Positions 9,356 to 19,024 of a stretch of 64,000 nucleotides of DNA are shown here, piece by piece; position 1 is the stretch's first letter, and each line of letters starts with the position of its first letter. The notes beneath the pieces are model-generated. The model had not been told where the DNA came from. It did not search any database and worked only from the letters and a program-made list of their open reading frames with translations. Where the stretch lies: assembly GCA_038043285.1 (NCBI GenBank), contig JBBTCJ010000036.1:30028-94027 (forward strand). The letters are read 5' to 3'. The DNA is from JBBTCJ01 sp038043285. Its GTDB lineage: Bacteria; Planctomycetota; Phycisphaerae; UBA1845. A program made the translations under genes and the position numbers.

Positions 9356-11299
9356 CTACCTCAGAAAATCCAGCAGCGACAGGTTACTGACCAGCGTGCT
9401 GGTCTGCAGCGTCGCCTGCAACCGGGTCATCGCGCCCTGCAAGCGCGTCGTCGCCTCGGCGAAGTCCAAGTCCTGGACCTGCGACAAGAAAGCCTTGGTG
9501 GTCAACGCCGCGTCCTCCAACTGCTGCCGCTTCGCCGTCATCGTCTGCGCCCGCGCGCCGATGATCCCGTGAATCCGAGTGACCTCCTGCCGCAGCCCGT
9601 CCAATCGGTCGCCGGCCGACGCGATCCCCGGCGTGTCGTCGCCGCGTAACGCGTTCTCCAAGTCCGTCAACGCTCCGATGATCCCTTCCGTGCGTGTCGG
9701 ATTCACGTCGTTGCCGAGCAGTTCGACGGCTGTGCCGCCGGCCGTCTGCGGATGCAGCCCCAGATCGATCCCCGCCGTCGAAAGATTCGCCAGCGCCACC
9801 CGCAGCGTCCCCGTCCCGCCGGTCTTGTCTTCGATGCGGATGCCGTTGCCCGTCGTGGCGAACGCCGCCTCCACCGCCACGGTCGCCGCCGTCGCCGCCG
9901 CGTTGATCAGGTCGATCACGTCCCCAATCGTCGCGGCCCCGTCCAGATTGACCTCGAAGGACTTCCCATCCTTGGCCATAATCTGCAGATCCGTCTGCCC
10001 GCTCAGGTTGCCGACACCGTCGCCAAAGTTCAGCGAACTCAGCGGGGTGGCCGTGTTCATCGTGCGAATGCCCAGGTCCGTCGCCGTGGTTCCGTCGTTT
10101 TCTCCGATGGCCAGCGACGTTCCCGAAGCCTGGTTGAACACGTCAATGCCCGTCCCGGATTCGTTGATCCTCGCCAGGACGTTCACGCCCGCGTTGTTGA
10201 TGGTGTTGATGATGTCCTGAACCGTCGTCGCCTCGGCGATGTCGATGGTCGCGCTGAGCGTCCCGTTGGTGATGATGAATCCGCTTTCCAGATCGATCCC
10301 CGCCCCCGCGGCGAGCGCCTCCACCGGCGTCAGTCGCGTCACCCGTGCCGTCAGCGCCCGGCCTTCGATCGTCGTGGAGCTGGGCGTCGGCGTCAGCAGA
10401 CCCAGCCCCGACGCAATCGCCCCGTTGGAAAGGTCGGTAATCGACACCGCGTCGCCGCCCGGCTCCACCGAGATGCCGGTGTCTGACAGCGACGCGGTGA
10501 CGTTCGCGCCGGCCTGCCCAGCCGCCGCGTTGATGGCCTCCACCACGTCGCCGATCGTGTCCACGGTGCTCAAATCGACGGTGAACACCCCGGCTCCCCC
10601 AACCTCGTTGAACACCAGCGTCCCTCGCGGAACGGCCTGGCCGTTAGCTCCCGTCACGTCGTCGAGCCGCGTCCCGTCGGTCAGAATCGGGGTGAGGTCA
10701 ACCTCGGTTGTAATCGGATCGGACAACGCCCCGAACAGCTCGCTTCCGGGAACGTTGACCGCCGTGGACAGATCCTCGCTGAGTCGGGTGAACATCTCTC
10801 CGACGTCGCCCTGGTAGAGGATCCCGCCGACACCGTCCACGAAGGGCCTGGTCAGCGTGTCGCGTCCGCCGAAAAGGTATCGCCCGTTGAATTCGCGGTT
10901 GCCCACCATGATGAGCTGTCGGCGCATCGAACCGATGATCTCCGCCTCCGCTTCCCGCTCCTCCCGGCTCGAAAGGCTGCCGACCATCTGGCTGGCGATC
11001 GTGGACGCCTCGACCAGCAATGCGTTGATGTCCGACAGGGCGCTGTCCGCCGCCGAGAGGAAGTTGTCCCCGTGCATCGCGTTGGCCGCGAACTGCTGCT
11101 GCCGCAAGAGGGCCTCCGAGAGGTCCAAGGATCGGGCCGCCCTCGCCGGGTCTTCGCTCGGAACCACGAAGCTCCGACCCGACGATATCTGCGACTCGGA
11201 GAGGAACAGGTCGCGCTGGTTGCGGCGCAGGGCGTCCAGCACGAAGTTCGTGCGCAGCCCCTGACTCACTCGCGAAATGTTGACCGGACTTACCGCCAT
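9356..11299 (-). CDS. flgL: Flagellar hook-filament junction protein FlgL, expanded
   Basis: 647 aa, about twice the usual FlgL length of around 300. The N-terminal 190 residues are standard (ISRVSQGLRTNFVLDALRR, ISSGRSFVVPSEDPARAARS), as is the C-terminal helix region (TRIHGIIGARAQTMTAKRQQ to the end). Between them is a large insert of repeated flagellin_IN-like units, each with a TIGDVVEAINAA, TVQDIINTINNA or TIGDVIDLINAA segment followed by a short beta region. These probably form extra surface domains. The gene follows flgK by 46 nt. Confidence 0.93.
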   Translation of the reverse strand: MAVSPVNISRVSQGLRTNFVLDALRRNQRDLFLSESQISSGRSFVVPSEDPARAARSLDLSEALLRQQQFAANAMHGDNFLSAADSALSDINALLVEASTIASQMVGSLSSREEREAEAEIIGSMRRQLIMVGNREFNGRYLFGGRDTLTRPFVDGVGGILYQGDVGEMFTRLSEDLSTAVNVPGSELFGALSDPITTEVDLTPILTDGTRLDDVTGANGQAVPRGTLVFNEVGGAGVFTVDLSTVDTIGDVVEAINAAAGQAGANVTASLSDTGISVEPGGDAVSITDLSNGAIASGLGLLTPTPSSTTIEGRALTARVTRLTPVEALAAGAGIDLESGFIITNGTLSATIDIAEATTVQDIINTINNAGVNVLARINESGTGIDVFNQASGTSLAIGENDGTTATDLGIRTMNTATPLSSLNFGDGVGNLSGQTDLQIMAKDGKSFEVNLDGAATIGDVIDLINAAATAATVAVEAAFATTGNGIRIEDKTGGTGTLRVALANLSTAGIDLGLHPQTAGGTAVELLGNDVNPTRTEGIIGALTDLENALRGDDTPGIASAGDRLDGLRQEVTRIHGIIGARAQTMTAKRQQLEDAALTTKAFLSQVQDLDFAEATTRLQGAMTRLQATLQTSTLVSNLSLLDFLR

Positions 11300-11345
11300 C
11301 CGCCTGCTCCCGACTTTCCCGCCGATGCGCCTCGTGCCCTATCCG

Positions 11346-13094
11346 TCACCGAATCAACGACACCAACTCCCCCAACAACTCGTCAACCACCGTCAGAAAC
11401 CTCGCCGAGCCTTGAAATGCCCGCTGGAACTTCAGCATGGCCACCGCCTCCTCGTCGAGGTTGACTCCGCTGATGCTCTCCTTCTGCGCCTGCAGTGCCG
11501 AAAGAATGGACGACGATGCGTCCGCATCCGCGTTCGCCCCGGCCGCCGACACCGCCGTCGCGTTCGACGCCGCTTGGAATAACTCGGTCAGCGAACCCTG
11601 TTCCAGGGTCTTGCTCCTTTCGGTCGCCAGGGAGGCCATCCGCCCGGCGTTCACTCCGTCGCCGGGCAGCAGCACCGATGCCGCCGCGATCAGCGACGGA
11701 TCGTTCGCGATCGTCTCCGCGACCCCGATGTTGGCCGCGTTCGTTCCCGAAAAGAACACGTTCACGCCCAGCGCCGCCAAAATCCCCGACGAATCCGCGC
11801 GCGGCGCCTGACCGTCGAACCCGAACACGAACGAGTAACCCGTATCCGCCGCGAAGGCGATGCGGTTGTCGCTGGTCACCGAAGCCGTCACGCCCTCCAC
11901 CTGCTCGTTGAACGCGGACACCAGGGAATCCAGCGTCGTGCTTCCGGTGGACGGATCCGTCGCCGTGCTCGGCGGCGTGCCGTCCAGGGTCACCTCGATC
12001 CGGTACGCGACCGGCGTCTGCGTCGCGGTGTCCAGGACGGTGACGTAAAAGCCACCGCTGGTCACCGTCGTTTGAAGGCCGGCCGCCGCACTGTCCAACG
12101 CCGCCGCCGCGTTCAAGACGTCGAACTCTCCGGTCACTTCCGTGAACGGGCTTAACCCCTGTCCGTCGGCATGGACGTGATTCAGGTCGGCGATAACCGC
12201 AGCCGCCAGCTCGTCGATCCCTGCGATTCGGGCATAGGCGTCCTCGTCGCGAGCCTGCATCAGTCCCGCGATCTTGCCCCCGCCCAGCATCACTTGCTGT
12301 TTCGTGTCCTCGAACCGGACGCTGGTGCGCCCAAACTCGCCCTCGATCGAATGCACCGCGAGAAGCCCGCGAGAGTCCGCCCCCTGCACCAGCGCCTCGC
12401 TGCCGACATAGACGTTGACCGCTCCGTTGGGCTGCTCCTTGACCGTCACGTCCATCAGTTCGCTGAGTTTGCGGATCAAGGCGTCACGCTGATCCCGCAG
12501 CGACGTCGCCTGACTCCGCCGTCCGGCCTCCGCCGTGCTGATCTCTCCGTTGAGTTCCGCGATCTGCCGCGCCAGATCGTCCGCGTTGTTCACCAGCTGC
12601 TCGATCTGTCCGTCAAGATCCTCCCCCAGAGCCCCGAGCTGTCCGCGAAGCGTATGAAAACTCTCCGCCAGTTGCCGCCCCCCGCCGATCACCAGATCGC
12701 GGATCGCGGGATCCTCGGGAGTATTCTGCAACTCGTCGAACAGCAGCCAGAACTCGCTGAGGCGCGACCCCAGTCCTGCTCCGCTGAGGTCGTCGTAGAA
12801 CGACTCGACCTGCGCCAGCGCCGATTGCCGCGCGGCTGCCCCTTCCTGCTGGCCGATCGCCAAACGCACGCGGCCCTCCAACGCCTCGTCGATCACCCTA
12901 TGAATGTCGGTCAAAGCCACGCCCGCCCCGGGCTGCAAGTCCCGACCGATCAACTCGCCCTGCAACGGGTCCAGTTGCGGCGTCAGCCGCGTGTAGTCGG
13001 GGCTGCCCGCGCTGCTGATGTTGTTGCCGATCGTTTGCAGCGCGCTCTGATAACTCAGGATCGCGCTGCGTCCGATTTGCAATGACGAGTTCAT
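11346..13094 (-). CDS. flgK: Flagellar hook-associated protein FlgK
   Basis: 582 aa, normal for FlgK, the first hook-filament junction protein. The N-terminus MNSSLQIGRSAILSYQSALQ with TIGNNISSAGSPDYTRL is the rod/hook-type helix, and the C-terminus (ISGVNLDEEAVAMLKFQRAF, VVDELLGELVSLIR) is the matching FlgK helix. The ATG at 13094 was chosen because the family signature begins there; the upstream open frame is Arg-rich and overlaps flgN. It lies immediately downstream of its export chaperone gene flgN. Confidence 0.95.
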   Translation of the reverse strand: MNSSLQIGRSAILSYQSALQTIGNNISSAGSPDYTRLTPQLDPLQGELIGRDLQPGAGVALTDIHRVIDEALEGRVRLAIGQQEGAAARQSALAQVESFYDDLSGAGLGSRLSEFWLLFDELQNTPEDPAIRDLVIGGGRQLAESFHTLRGQLGALGEDLDGQIEQLVNNADDLARQIAELNGEISTAEAGRRSQATSLRDQRDALIRKLSELMDVTVKEQPNGAVNVYVGSEALVQGADSRGLLAVHSIEGEFGRTSVRFEDTKQQVMLGGGKIAGLMQARDEDAYARIAGIDELAAAVIADLNHVHADGQGLSPFTEVTGEFDVLNAAAALDSAAAGLQTTVTSGGFYVTVLDTATQTPVAYRIEVTLDGTPPSTATDPSTGSTTLDSLVSAFNEQVEGVTASVTSDNRIAFAADTGYSFVFGFDGQAPRADSSGILAALGVNVFFSGTNAANIGVAETIANDPSLIAAASVLLPGDGVNAGRMASLATERSKTLEQGSLTELFQAASNATAVSAAGANADADASSSILSALQAQKESISGVNLDEEAVAMLKFQRAFQGSARFLTVVDELLGELVSLIR

Positions 13095-13119
13095 CAGTCC
13101 CACCGCCGAATCTCCTCGC

Positions 13120-13665
13120 CTATCCGATGGTTTCGAACAGACACGCACCCGACCGCGACGCCACCATGCCTGCCGGCGAATACGACGGTCCGGCGGGCTC
13201 GCCCGGACGGACCGCCGCGAACACCCATGCAAGATGCCGCGTGATTTCCCGGCAGATCATCCCGGCCACGCGATGCGCCTGTTGAACCTTCAACACGGCG
13301 CTTCGAAGTTTCCCCGCCGCGTCGTTCAGGTTCCGCCGCTCCTGGTCACCCAATCGCCCCGCCAACCGCGACACCGTCAGGCACCGCGCCGCGCCCGGCG
13401 GCAGCGCCAATTCCTCACCGACCAGGTCGGTCAGTTGCCGCCGCAATCCTTCGCGCTCCTGCAAGCGCTGCACCAGCGACTGTTCGCGGGCCGCACACTC
13501 CTGCATCGCCGCCACGTCCGCGCGGCGCATCGCTGCGATCTTGCGGTCGATCAGCTCAAACAGCTCGTCCTGAAGTCCGGCCAAATGCCCGAACAGCCGA
13601 ATCAAATCCGGCAGCCGGCTCGGCCCCCTGACCCTCGATAATCCCTGCCGCGTCACGCCGGCCAT
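13120..13665 (-). CDS. flgN: FlgN-type chaperone for FlgK/FlgL
   Basis: 181 aa, mainly helical. The region LIRLFGHLAGLQDELFELIDRKIAAMRRAD followed by charged helices is like FlgN, the cytoplasmic chaperone delivering FlgK and FlgL to the export gate. FlgN sequences are weakly conserved, and position directly before flgK supports the call. Its start overlaps the end of flgJ by 13 nt, suggesting translational coupling. Confidence 0.8.
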   Translation of the reverse strand: MAGVTRQGLSRVRGPSRLPDLIRLFGHLAGLQDELFELIDRKIAAMRRADVAAMQECAAREQSLVQRLQEREGLRRQLTDLVGEELALPPGAARCLTVSRLAGRLGDQERRNLNDAAGKLRSAVLKVQQAHRVAGMICREITRHLAWVFAAVRPGEPAGPSYSPAGMVASRSGACLFETIG

Positions 13666-13988
13666 CCCCCGACCTCCTTCGACGCCTGCGCCTGACTGAT
13701 CAGCCGCTGTTGCTTGGCAAGATGCCTGTAAACGGCGTCGCCGACGCCGCGCGAACTCGCCATCCCCGCCCGCTCCGCGAGGATGCCGTCGAGCTGCCCC
13801 CCGAACGCCTCCTCGCCGCGGCCGCCGTGGCCGAATCGCCCCTTCAACTGACTCTCCCGCATGGTCCGCAGCAGCCGTCCGTAGAAGACCGATCCGACGA
13901 CCATTCCGCTGGTCTCCTTCAGGCGATGAAGATCCTTCGCTGTTTGCGACGCTGCCGCCGAGGCTTCCGTTGATCGCGTGACGTCCAT
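13653..13988 (-). CDS. flgJ: Single-domain FlgJ-type rod protein
   Basis: 111 aa. It resembles only the N-terminal rod-binding domain of FlgJ (RLKETSGMVVGSVFYGRLLRTM, then FGGQLDGILAERAG and YRHLAKQQ). The C-terminal muramidase domain of enterobacterial FlgJ is absent, so a separate peptidoglycan hydrolase would have to open the wall for the rod. It lies 4 nt downstream of flgI and overlaps flgN. Confidence 0.85.
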   Translation of the reverse strand: MDVTRSTEASAAASQTAKDLHRLKETSGMVVGSVFYGRLLRTMRESQLKGRFGHGGRGEEAFGGQLDGILAERAGMASSRGVGDAVYRHLAKQQRLISQAQASKEVGGWPA

Positions 13989-13992
13989 TCCG

Positions 13993-15126
13993 TTAGCCCT
14001 CGTACATCAGCTTGGCGTGCAGCTTCCCGGCGCGATGGATCTCTTCCAGGATCGAAACCCGGTCCTTGAACGGAACCTTCAGCCGGTTCAGCGCTTCCAG
14101 AAGATCCTTGACGTTCGGCGAACGCGACTTCTCCAAGTCGATGGGGACGAAGTTCTGTTGATCAATGGTCGGACGGATCAGCGTGCCTTCGGGCGCGTTC
14201 CCCGCGACGGTCACGGTCAATCCCATCTGCGACACGATCACCGGAGAAATCCGCGTCTCGCCCGTGACCACGATCGTTCCCGCGCGGCGATTGATCGTCA
14301 CCCGCGCCTCCCCCGCCTCCATCAGGATCGGGGTGCGCTCCACGTCGCGAATCCAGGAGGCCGGGTCACCCAACTGGTGGTCCGGAACCAGCACCACCAC
14401 GTTCTTGCTGTCCACCGCAAGGGCCACCCGATCGACGTCGGCGGAAATGCTCAGTTCCTTGTCCACCGCCTGGGCGATCGACGTGGCCATCGCCCAACCC
14501 GCGTGCGCATCGTCGAGCACCAGTGTGAGGTAGGACCGCTTGGGTTCGATCCACGGATTGAGCAGGCCCGACCCGCGCAATTCCTCCCCCGCGGCGAGCA
14601 CATTGACGAAAACGTCCCGCTCCAAGCGGGCGCCGTCGCGAATCACACCCACCGTCAGGGTCTCGGACTCCAGCACGATCGGCCCGGAGGCGAAGGCGAA
14701 CAGCCCTTCCACCCGGGCATCGTGATAGACCAGCGGAGTGGACAACAGACGGCCGCCGACGAGGCTCGTCGCCGCCAGGGCCGTGACGTTGACGTTGGTC
14801 AATTCGCCTTCGCGCCCGCCGTTCTCGGGAACCACCGCCTCGACCATCACCATCGCGGTGTTCTTGCTCGCCTCGACCTCTTTGAGTGATTGCACCTCGG
14901 CGCCGAACCGGGCCGTCATTTCGGCGACCGCGCGCATCGTCGGAGCATACTTGCTTCCGTCGCCCGTGCCTTTCAGCCCGGTGACCAGGCCGTATCCGAT
15001 GAGCACGTTGCGCCCCTGACCCTGTAAATGGGTCACATCGCCGACCCGCGCCGTGGGGAACTGCGCTGGCGCCGAGGGCGCCGCCAGGGCGAGTGCCACC
15101 ACCATCCTTGCCGCAAGACTCCGCAC
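13993..15126 (-). CDS. flgI: Flagellar P-ring protein FlgI
   Basis: 377 aa with an N-terminal signal peptide (ARMVVALALAAPSAPAQ). FlgI forms the periplasmic P-ring bushing around the rod. Family motifs include RVGDVTHLQGQGRNVLIGYG, VTGLKGTGDGSKY, and near the C-terminus PTIDQQNFVPIDLEKSRSPN. A GTG start at 15126 with AGGAG about 9 nt upstream is likely; an ATG seven codons in is an alternative. The gap to flgH is 10 nt. Confidence 0.95.
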   Translation of the reverse strand: MRSLAARMVVALALAAPSAPAQFPTARVGDVTHLQGQGRNVLIGYGLVTGLKGTGDGSKYAPTMRAVAEMTARFGAEVQSLKEVEASKNTAMVMVEAVVPENGGREGELTNVNVTALAATSLVGGRLLSTPLVYHDARVEGLFAFASGPIVLESETLTVGVIRDGARLERDVFVNVLAAGEELRGSGLLNPWIEPKRSYLTLVLDDAHAGWAMATSIAQAVDKELSISADVDRVALAVDSKNVVVLVPDHQLGDPASWIRDVERTPILMEAGEARVTINRRAGTIVVTGETRISPVIVSQMGLTVTVAGNAPEGTLIRPTIDQQNFVPIDLEKSRSPNVKDLLEALNRLKVPFKDRVSILEEIHRAGKLHAKLMYEG

Positions 15127-15136
15127 GCCGGTGCTC

Positions 15137-15856
15137 CTAGAACGGCTTCAACATGTCCAACAACTTGGTCACCCAACCTCGGGTCGCCACCGACCGCAGC
15201 GCGCCCGCATTGGACACGCTGACCACCTTGTCGGCGATCTGCGTGCTCAGCACGGTGTTGTCCGAGGTCACGTCTTCCTTGCGGCACGTCCCGGTCAGCG
15301 TGATCTCGCTCGATTCGTCGTCGTGGGTGATCTTGGCCCTGCCTTCCACTACCAAAAGCCCGTTGGGCTTCACGTCCAGAACCTTCGCCGCCAGCCGCGT
15401 GGTCATGCGGTCTTCGCGCGACGAGTCCCCCTTCGACTTCGACACCTGGTCGTACTTGTAGTCGATGTTGGGCTTTCCGCGTCGGAACGTCGCGGCCCCG
15501 ATGCCTCGGTCGATCGGTCGGATGAACGCATCCAGCTCGCTCTTGACGTCGAACTGTGTCTTGGTCTTCAGGTCCGAATCCGCCTCCCACTGCCGCTGCT
15601 CGCGGACGATGACGGTGATCAGATCGCCGGGCTTGAACGACTTGGGCGGCAGCGGACGCTGCGCCGTCCACGCGTACCGGGTGTACACGGCGTTTCGCGG
15701 TGCGTCCTGCGACTCGCGCGGCAGCTTTTCCACCGGCTTGATCGCGTCGAGCTGGCGCTTTTTCGCTCCCAGCGACGAAGTCTGCGCCGGGGCCGAGGCC
15801 GCACCCGACCAGGTCAGCAAGACCGCGACAAGGCAGATTCGCTGCGGCTTCATCAT
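15137..15856 (-). CDS. flgH: Flagellar L-ring protein FlgH
   Basis: 239 aa. FlgH forms the outer-membrane L-ring. The body has the family pattern (PGDLITVIVREQRQWEADSD, VVEGRAKITHDDESSEITLT). The signal peptide ends PAQTSS with no cysteine, whereas most FlgH proteins are lipoproteins with a lipobox, so here the ring may be anchored without lipid. The start ATG overlaps the flgA stop (ATGA). Confidence 0.92.
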   Translation of the reverse strand: MMKPQRICLVAVLLTWSGAASAPAQTSSLGAKKRQLDAIKPVEKLPRESQDAPRNAVYTRYAWTAQRPLPPKSFKPGDLITVIVREQRQWEADSDLKTKTQFDVKSELDAFIRPIDRGIGAATFRRGKPNIDYKYDQVSKSKGDSSREDRMTTRLAAKVLDVKPNGLLVVEGRAKITHDDESSEITLTGTCRKEDVTSDNTVLSTQIADKVVSVSNAGALRSVATRGWVTKLLDMLKPF

Positions 15857-17082
15857 TTCGATCCCCCATCCACTAGGACCGTGCCTTTCCGTTCGGGACG
15901 GACCATCCCCACCGCGACTTCGCCCGGTCCAATCACGATGGCGTCAAACTCCGAACGCCGATCGTCCACCGTCTTCACCTTGACCGTTTCGTCGAGAAGT
16001 CCGTCGCCCATCGCTTTGCCCGTGGTCACCACTCGGACCGGTCCCGACACCGAGTTCACCGTGACCAGCTGACCCCGCAGCACCAGCGGCACAGGAGCCA
16101 GCATGTCCGACTCAATCATCGTTCCGGCGGCGATCACCCGCTTGGCACGCTGTCCGACGGCGACCGCCGCGTCGTCCAGGCCCAGTTCGTCCACCCTCAC
16201 GAAGCCCAACCGAACCAACTCGACGTCGGAGGCGGAGATCGCTGCGTCCTGATTGATGCTTCGCCTGGCCACCAGCACCGCCCTGGTCATGGTGACCTGG
16301 ACCACCAGGGGGACCGTTTGCAGCGTTACGCCGTCGGCGACCACGTCCACCTCGACGGGAATCAGTCCCAACGGAAACGCGCCGCGTCGACGGATGCGGA
16401 ACTCGTACGACGGACCCGAAAGCTCCAGCACGTTCTCCGACGTGTGATCGAAGGTCACCTCCGCCGAACCTCGGTAACGCGCTAACTCGCCGTTGAAGTG
16501 CTCCAGGACCGCGCGGCGTAGGGTGAGTCCGACGTCGTCGTCCTTCACGTCCGCCGGATCTGTTTGGGCTTCCGGCTTTGGCTGCTTTCTGTTGGGGGCA
16601 ACCGAAGCGGGCGTAGCCGAGCCGGGGCTTCGGCGTTCCAATTCCCCGCCGTTGTGGTCCTGTTTCGGGGGCGCTGGGTTGGCCGGCCGGGTGATGGCGC
16701 ATTCCGTCGCTCCACCCAGTGTGACCTGTCCCATGTTGATTCCGCCGGTCTTGAGGGCGGTGCGAACGAGTTCGACGTGGACCACACGCGATCCGCCGGC
16801 AACGGGAGCGTCCGCCACGATGATCCCCCCGATCCGCTCCAACGCAGCCGCGTCAAACCCGCGCAGCTCGCAGAGGTCGTCGAGGCGAACCGAGTCACTC
16901 ACGACAACTGCGGTCGGCCAAACACGCAGCGTTCCGCCCGCCGAAGCCGTCCCACCCAGGAGGGCGGACAGCAGCGCCGAGGCGACACCCGCAGTGAAGA
17001 GACGGCCATGCGGCAAGCCAAGGTCGAGCAAAGTCGCCCCTCGTGGCTCTTCGTTGCGATCAGAATGACGGCTGTTGCTCAT
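15853..17082 (-). CDS. flgA: FlgA, P-ring assembly chaperone, long form
   Basis: 409 aa with an N-terminal hydrophobic segment (ASALLSALLGGTASAGG). FlgA is the periplasmic chaperone for P-ring assembly. The C-terminal half contains the SAF-like region (VARRSINQDAAISASDVEL... RVIAAGTMIESDMLAPVPLV) and the end VKVKTVDDRRSEFDAIVIGP is typical. The N-terminal domain is longer than in E. coli (219 aa), joined by a Pro/Lys-rich linker around residues 135-175. The gene overlaps flgH by 4 nt. Confidence 0.9.
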   Translation of the reverse strand: MSNSRHSDRNEEPRGATLLDLGLPHGRLFTAGVASALLSALLGGTASAGGTLRVWPTAVVVSDSVRLDDLCELRGFDAAALERIGGIIVADAPVAGGSRVVHVELVRTALKTGGINMGQVTLGGATECAITRPANPAPPKQDHNGGELERRSPGSATPASVAPNRKQPKPEAQTDPADVKDDDVGLTLRRAVLEHFNGELARYRGSAEVTFDHTSENVLELSGPSYEFRIRRRGAFPLGLIPVEVDVVADGVTLQTVPLVVQVTMTRAVLVARRSINQDAAISASDVELVRLGFVRVDELGLDDAAVAVGQRAKRVIAAGTMIESDMLAPVPLVLRGQLVTVNSVSGPVRVVTTGKAMGDGLLDETVKVKTVDDRRSEFDAIVIGPGEVAVGMVRPERKGTVLVDGGSK

Positions 17083-17119
17083 GATCCTTTCCGTCCGACG
17101 CTATGGCTTCCGCCGATCA

Positions 17120-17929
17120 CTAGAAGCGTCTCAGGTTCGACACAATCTGCAGCGATTCATCCGCGCTCTGGATGGATTGACTGTTCAACTCAAACGCCCG
17201 CTGCGTGGTGATCAGGTCGATCAGCTCACGGACCGGATCAACGTTGCTGATTTCGAGGTTCCCCTGGGCGAGCGATCCCAGCCCATCGGTCTGCGGCGGA
17301 CCCGTCACCGGCGCGCCCGAGGCATCGGTTTCGAGGTAGAGGTTGCGCCCAACCTGCTTCAAGCCCTCCGGGTTGACGAAGCGCGCCAACTCAATCTGTC
17401 CGACCGAACTGAGCGTATTGGCACCCTGCTGGCGTACGCGGACCTCGCCGTTGCGACCGACGATCACCTCGATGGCGTCAGCGGGAATCGCTATGGGCGG
17501 CTCTAACACCGCCCCGTCGCTGTTTCCCAACACCACGTTGCCAACCGCGTTTTGAGCGAAGTTCCCGGCTCGCGTGTACGCGGTGACCTCGGCGCCGTCC
17601 TGAATGGTTGTCACCTGGTAAAACCCCTCGCCCTCGATCTGCAAATCAAGGGGGCGACCGGTCGGATCCACGGTTCCCGGCTCGAAGTTCAACTGCGTCC
17701 CCGACACCTTCACGCCCGTCCCCACCACAACTCCATGCGGAATCGGTTCGTCCTGGGCGTTCAACGCGCCCGGTTCGCGCTTCACCTGATACAAAAGATC
17801 CTCGAAGTTCACGCGCGAGCGCTTGAACCCGTGCGTGTTGATGTTCGCCAGGTTGTTGGCCACAACGTTCAGCTTCTCGTCGAGCGCCCTCATGCCCGAC
17901 GCGGCTGCGTGGAGTGCCATAATCGCCAT
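17120..17929 (-). CDS. flgG: Flagellar distal rod protein FlgG
   Basis: 269 aa. Contains the rod/hook N-terminal motif NVVANNLANINTHGFKRSRV, the FlgG-type DLQIEGEGFYQV segment, and the C-terminal signature QGNLEISNVDPVRELIDLIT followed by QRAFELNSQSIQSADESLQI. It forms the drive-shaft distal rod. The two starts at 17929 and 17920 are both ATG; the choice is arbitrary. Confidence 0.95.
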   Translation of the reverse strand: MAIMALHAAASGMRALDEKLNVVANNLANINTHGFKRSRVNFEDLLYQVKREPGALNAQDEPIPHGVVVGTGVKVSGTQLNFEPGTVDPTGRPLDLQIEGEGFYQVTTIQDGAEVTAYTRAGNFAQNAVGNVVLGNSDGAVLEPPIAIPADAIEVIVGRNGEVRVRQQGANTLSSVGQIELARFVNPEGLKQVGRNLYLETDASGAPVTGPPQTDGLGSLAQGNLEISNVDPVRELIDLITTQRAFELNSQSIQSADESLQIVSNLRRF

Positions 17930-17958
17930 CTAGGTGCCGCCTTCCTTGCGAAAAACGC

Positions 17959-18726
17959 CTAGGCCATCCGCCCCAGCGTGGTTACCGCCTGTCCGGTCAA
18001 TTGGTCTTGCAGTTGCAGCATCGTCGCGTTCATCTGATACGCGCGGGAAACCTCGATCATCGAGGCCAATCCCTCGACGGCATCGAAAGTCGAGCCTTCG
18101 CGCGAGGCGGACACGATGGCGCCCGTCGCGGGGACCATTCTTCCGGTCGTCGACTCGAACAGGTTCTCACCGCTTTTTCGAAGACCGTCCGGCTCCTCGC
18201 CATTGAACAGCCCGACTCGACCCACTTCGGTGGTTCCCTGTCGCACCATCCCGCCTTCGGATACGCGAACGGCGTCGCCGGCTGGATCCACCAGGATGGG
18301 CACGCCACCATCGTCATGAACGCGCCACTGCCCCGATTCGGTGGCCAGGATCACTTCGCCGGCTGAGTTCACCGCAAACTCTCCGTTCCGCGTGTAGCGT
18401 TTCGACTCGCCGTCGCCCACCTCGAAGAATCCGTCGCCGCGAACGGCGACGTCCAGCGAACGCCCGGTCGACTCGATCGGCCCTTGCTGCCGGCTAAACT
18501 GCGTTGGAAGCACGTTCACGCCGCCGGACATTCCGTCGAGAACGGGATGAGCCGCCGACGCCCCGTCCGCCGAGGCGCGGCTTTCGACGCGACGCTGCAT
18601 GACCACGGCCAAGTCGTGCTTGAACCCGGTGGTGGACGAGTTGGCGATGTTGTTGGCCAGCACCGTTTGGCGGTGATCGCTCACCTTCATCCCCGCCGCG
18701 GACAGCCAAAGCCCGTAACTGCTCAC
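17959..18726 (-). CDS. flgF: Flagellar proximal rod protein, FlgF-type
   Basis: 255 aa paralogue of FlgG. The N-terminus has TVLANNIANSSTTGFKHDLA, the centre SLDVAVRGDGFFEVGDG, and the C-terminus VEGLASMIEVSRAYQMNATM. Placement immediately before flgG and the shorter length support FlgF. The GTG at 18726 is preceded by AAGGTG. It is the first recognisable gene of the flagellar run, so the operon promoter should lie in 18727-19140. Confidence 0.88.
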   Translation of the reverse strand: MSSYGLWLSAAGMKVSDHRQTVLANNIANSSTTGFKHDLAVVMQRRVESRASADGASAAHPVLDGMSGGVNVLPTQFSRQQGPIESTGRSLDVAVRGDGFFEVGDGESKRYTRNGEFAVNSAGEVILATESGQWRVHDDGGVPILVDPAGDAVRVSEGGMVRQGTTEVGRVGLFNGEEPDGLRKSGENLFESTTGRMVPATGAIVSASREGSTFDAVEGLASMIEVSRAYQMNATMLQLQDQLTGQAVTTLGRMA

Positions 18727-19024
18727 GGATGCACCTTCGCTTCGTGCGTCAGGTCGGCTCTAAGTCGAGGCGGCGATGACGACTCGCCCCCATAGAAGAA
18801 CTTCGCGCCTGATCGCAGGCCCGGGGGGTGTACGGCGAGCGCCCCGGCCGTGGCGTCAATAACGCGCCCCAGCTCAGCCCAATCCAGGGCCAGCAAACCG
18901 CAGCCCTGGGCTGTCGCATGTGGGACGTTCTTAATCGGGGTTCGCACGATTCGTCTCCCGGCTCGCTCGCTACGGACTCGACACGTTGGGCGCGGTCCTT
19001 AGGCGAACGTGGGGGGCGAGATAA

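Noticed and set aside
18723..18947. A 74-codon minus-strand frame whose TGA overlaps the flgF GTG (GTGA)
   Set aside because: The overlap suggests coupling, but the peptide has no recognisable feature, no good ribosome-binding site and is near the size expected by chance in GC-rich DNA.
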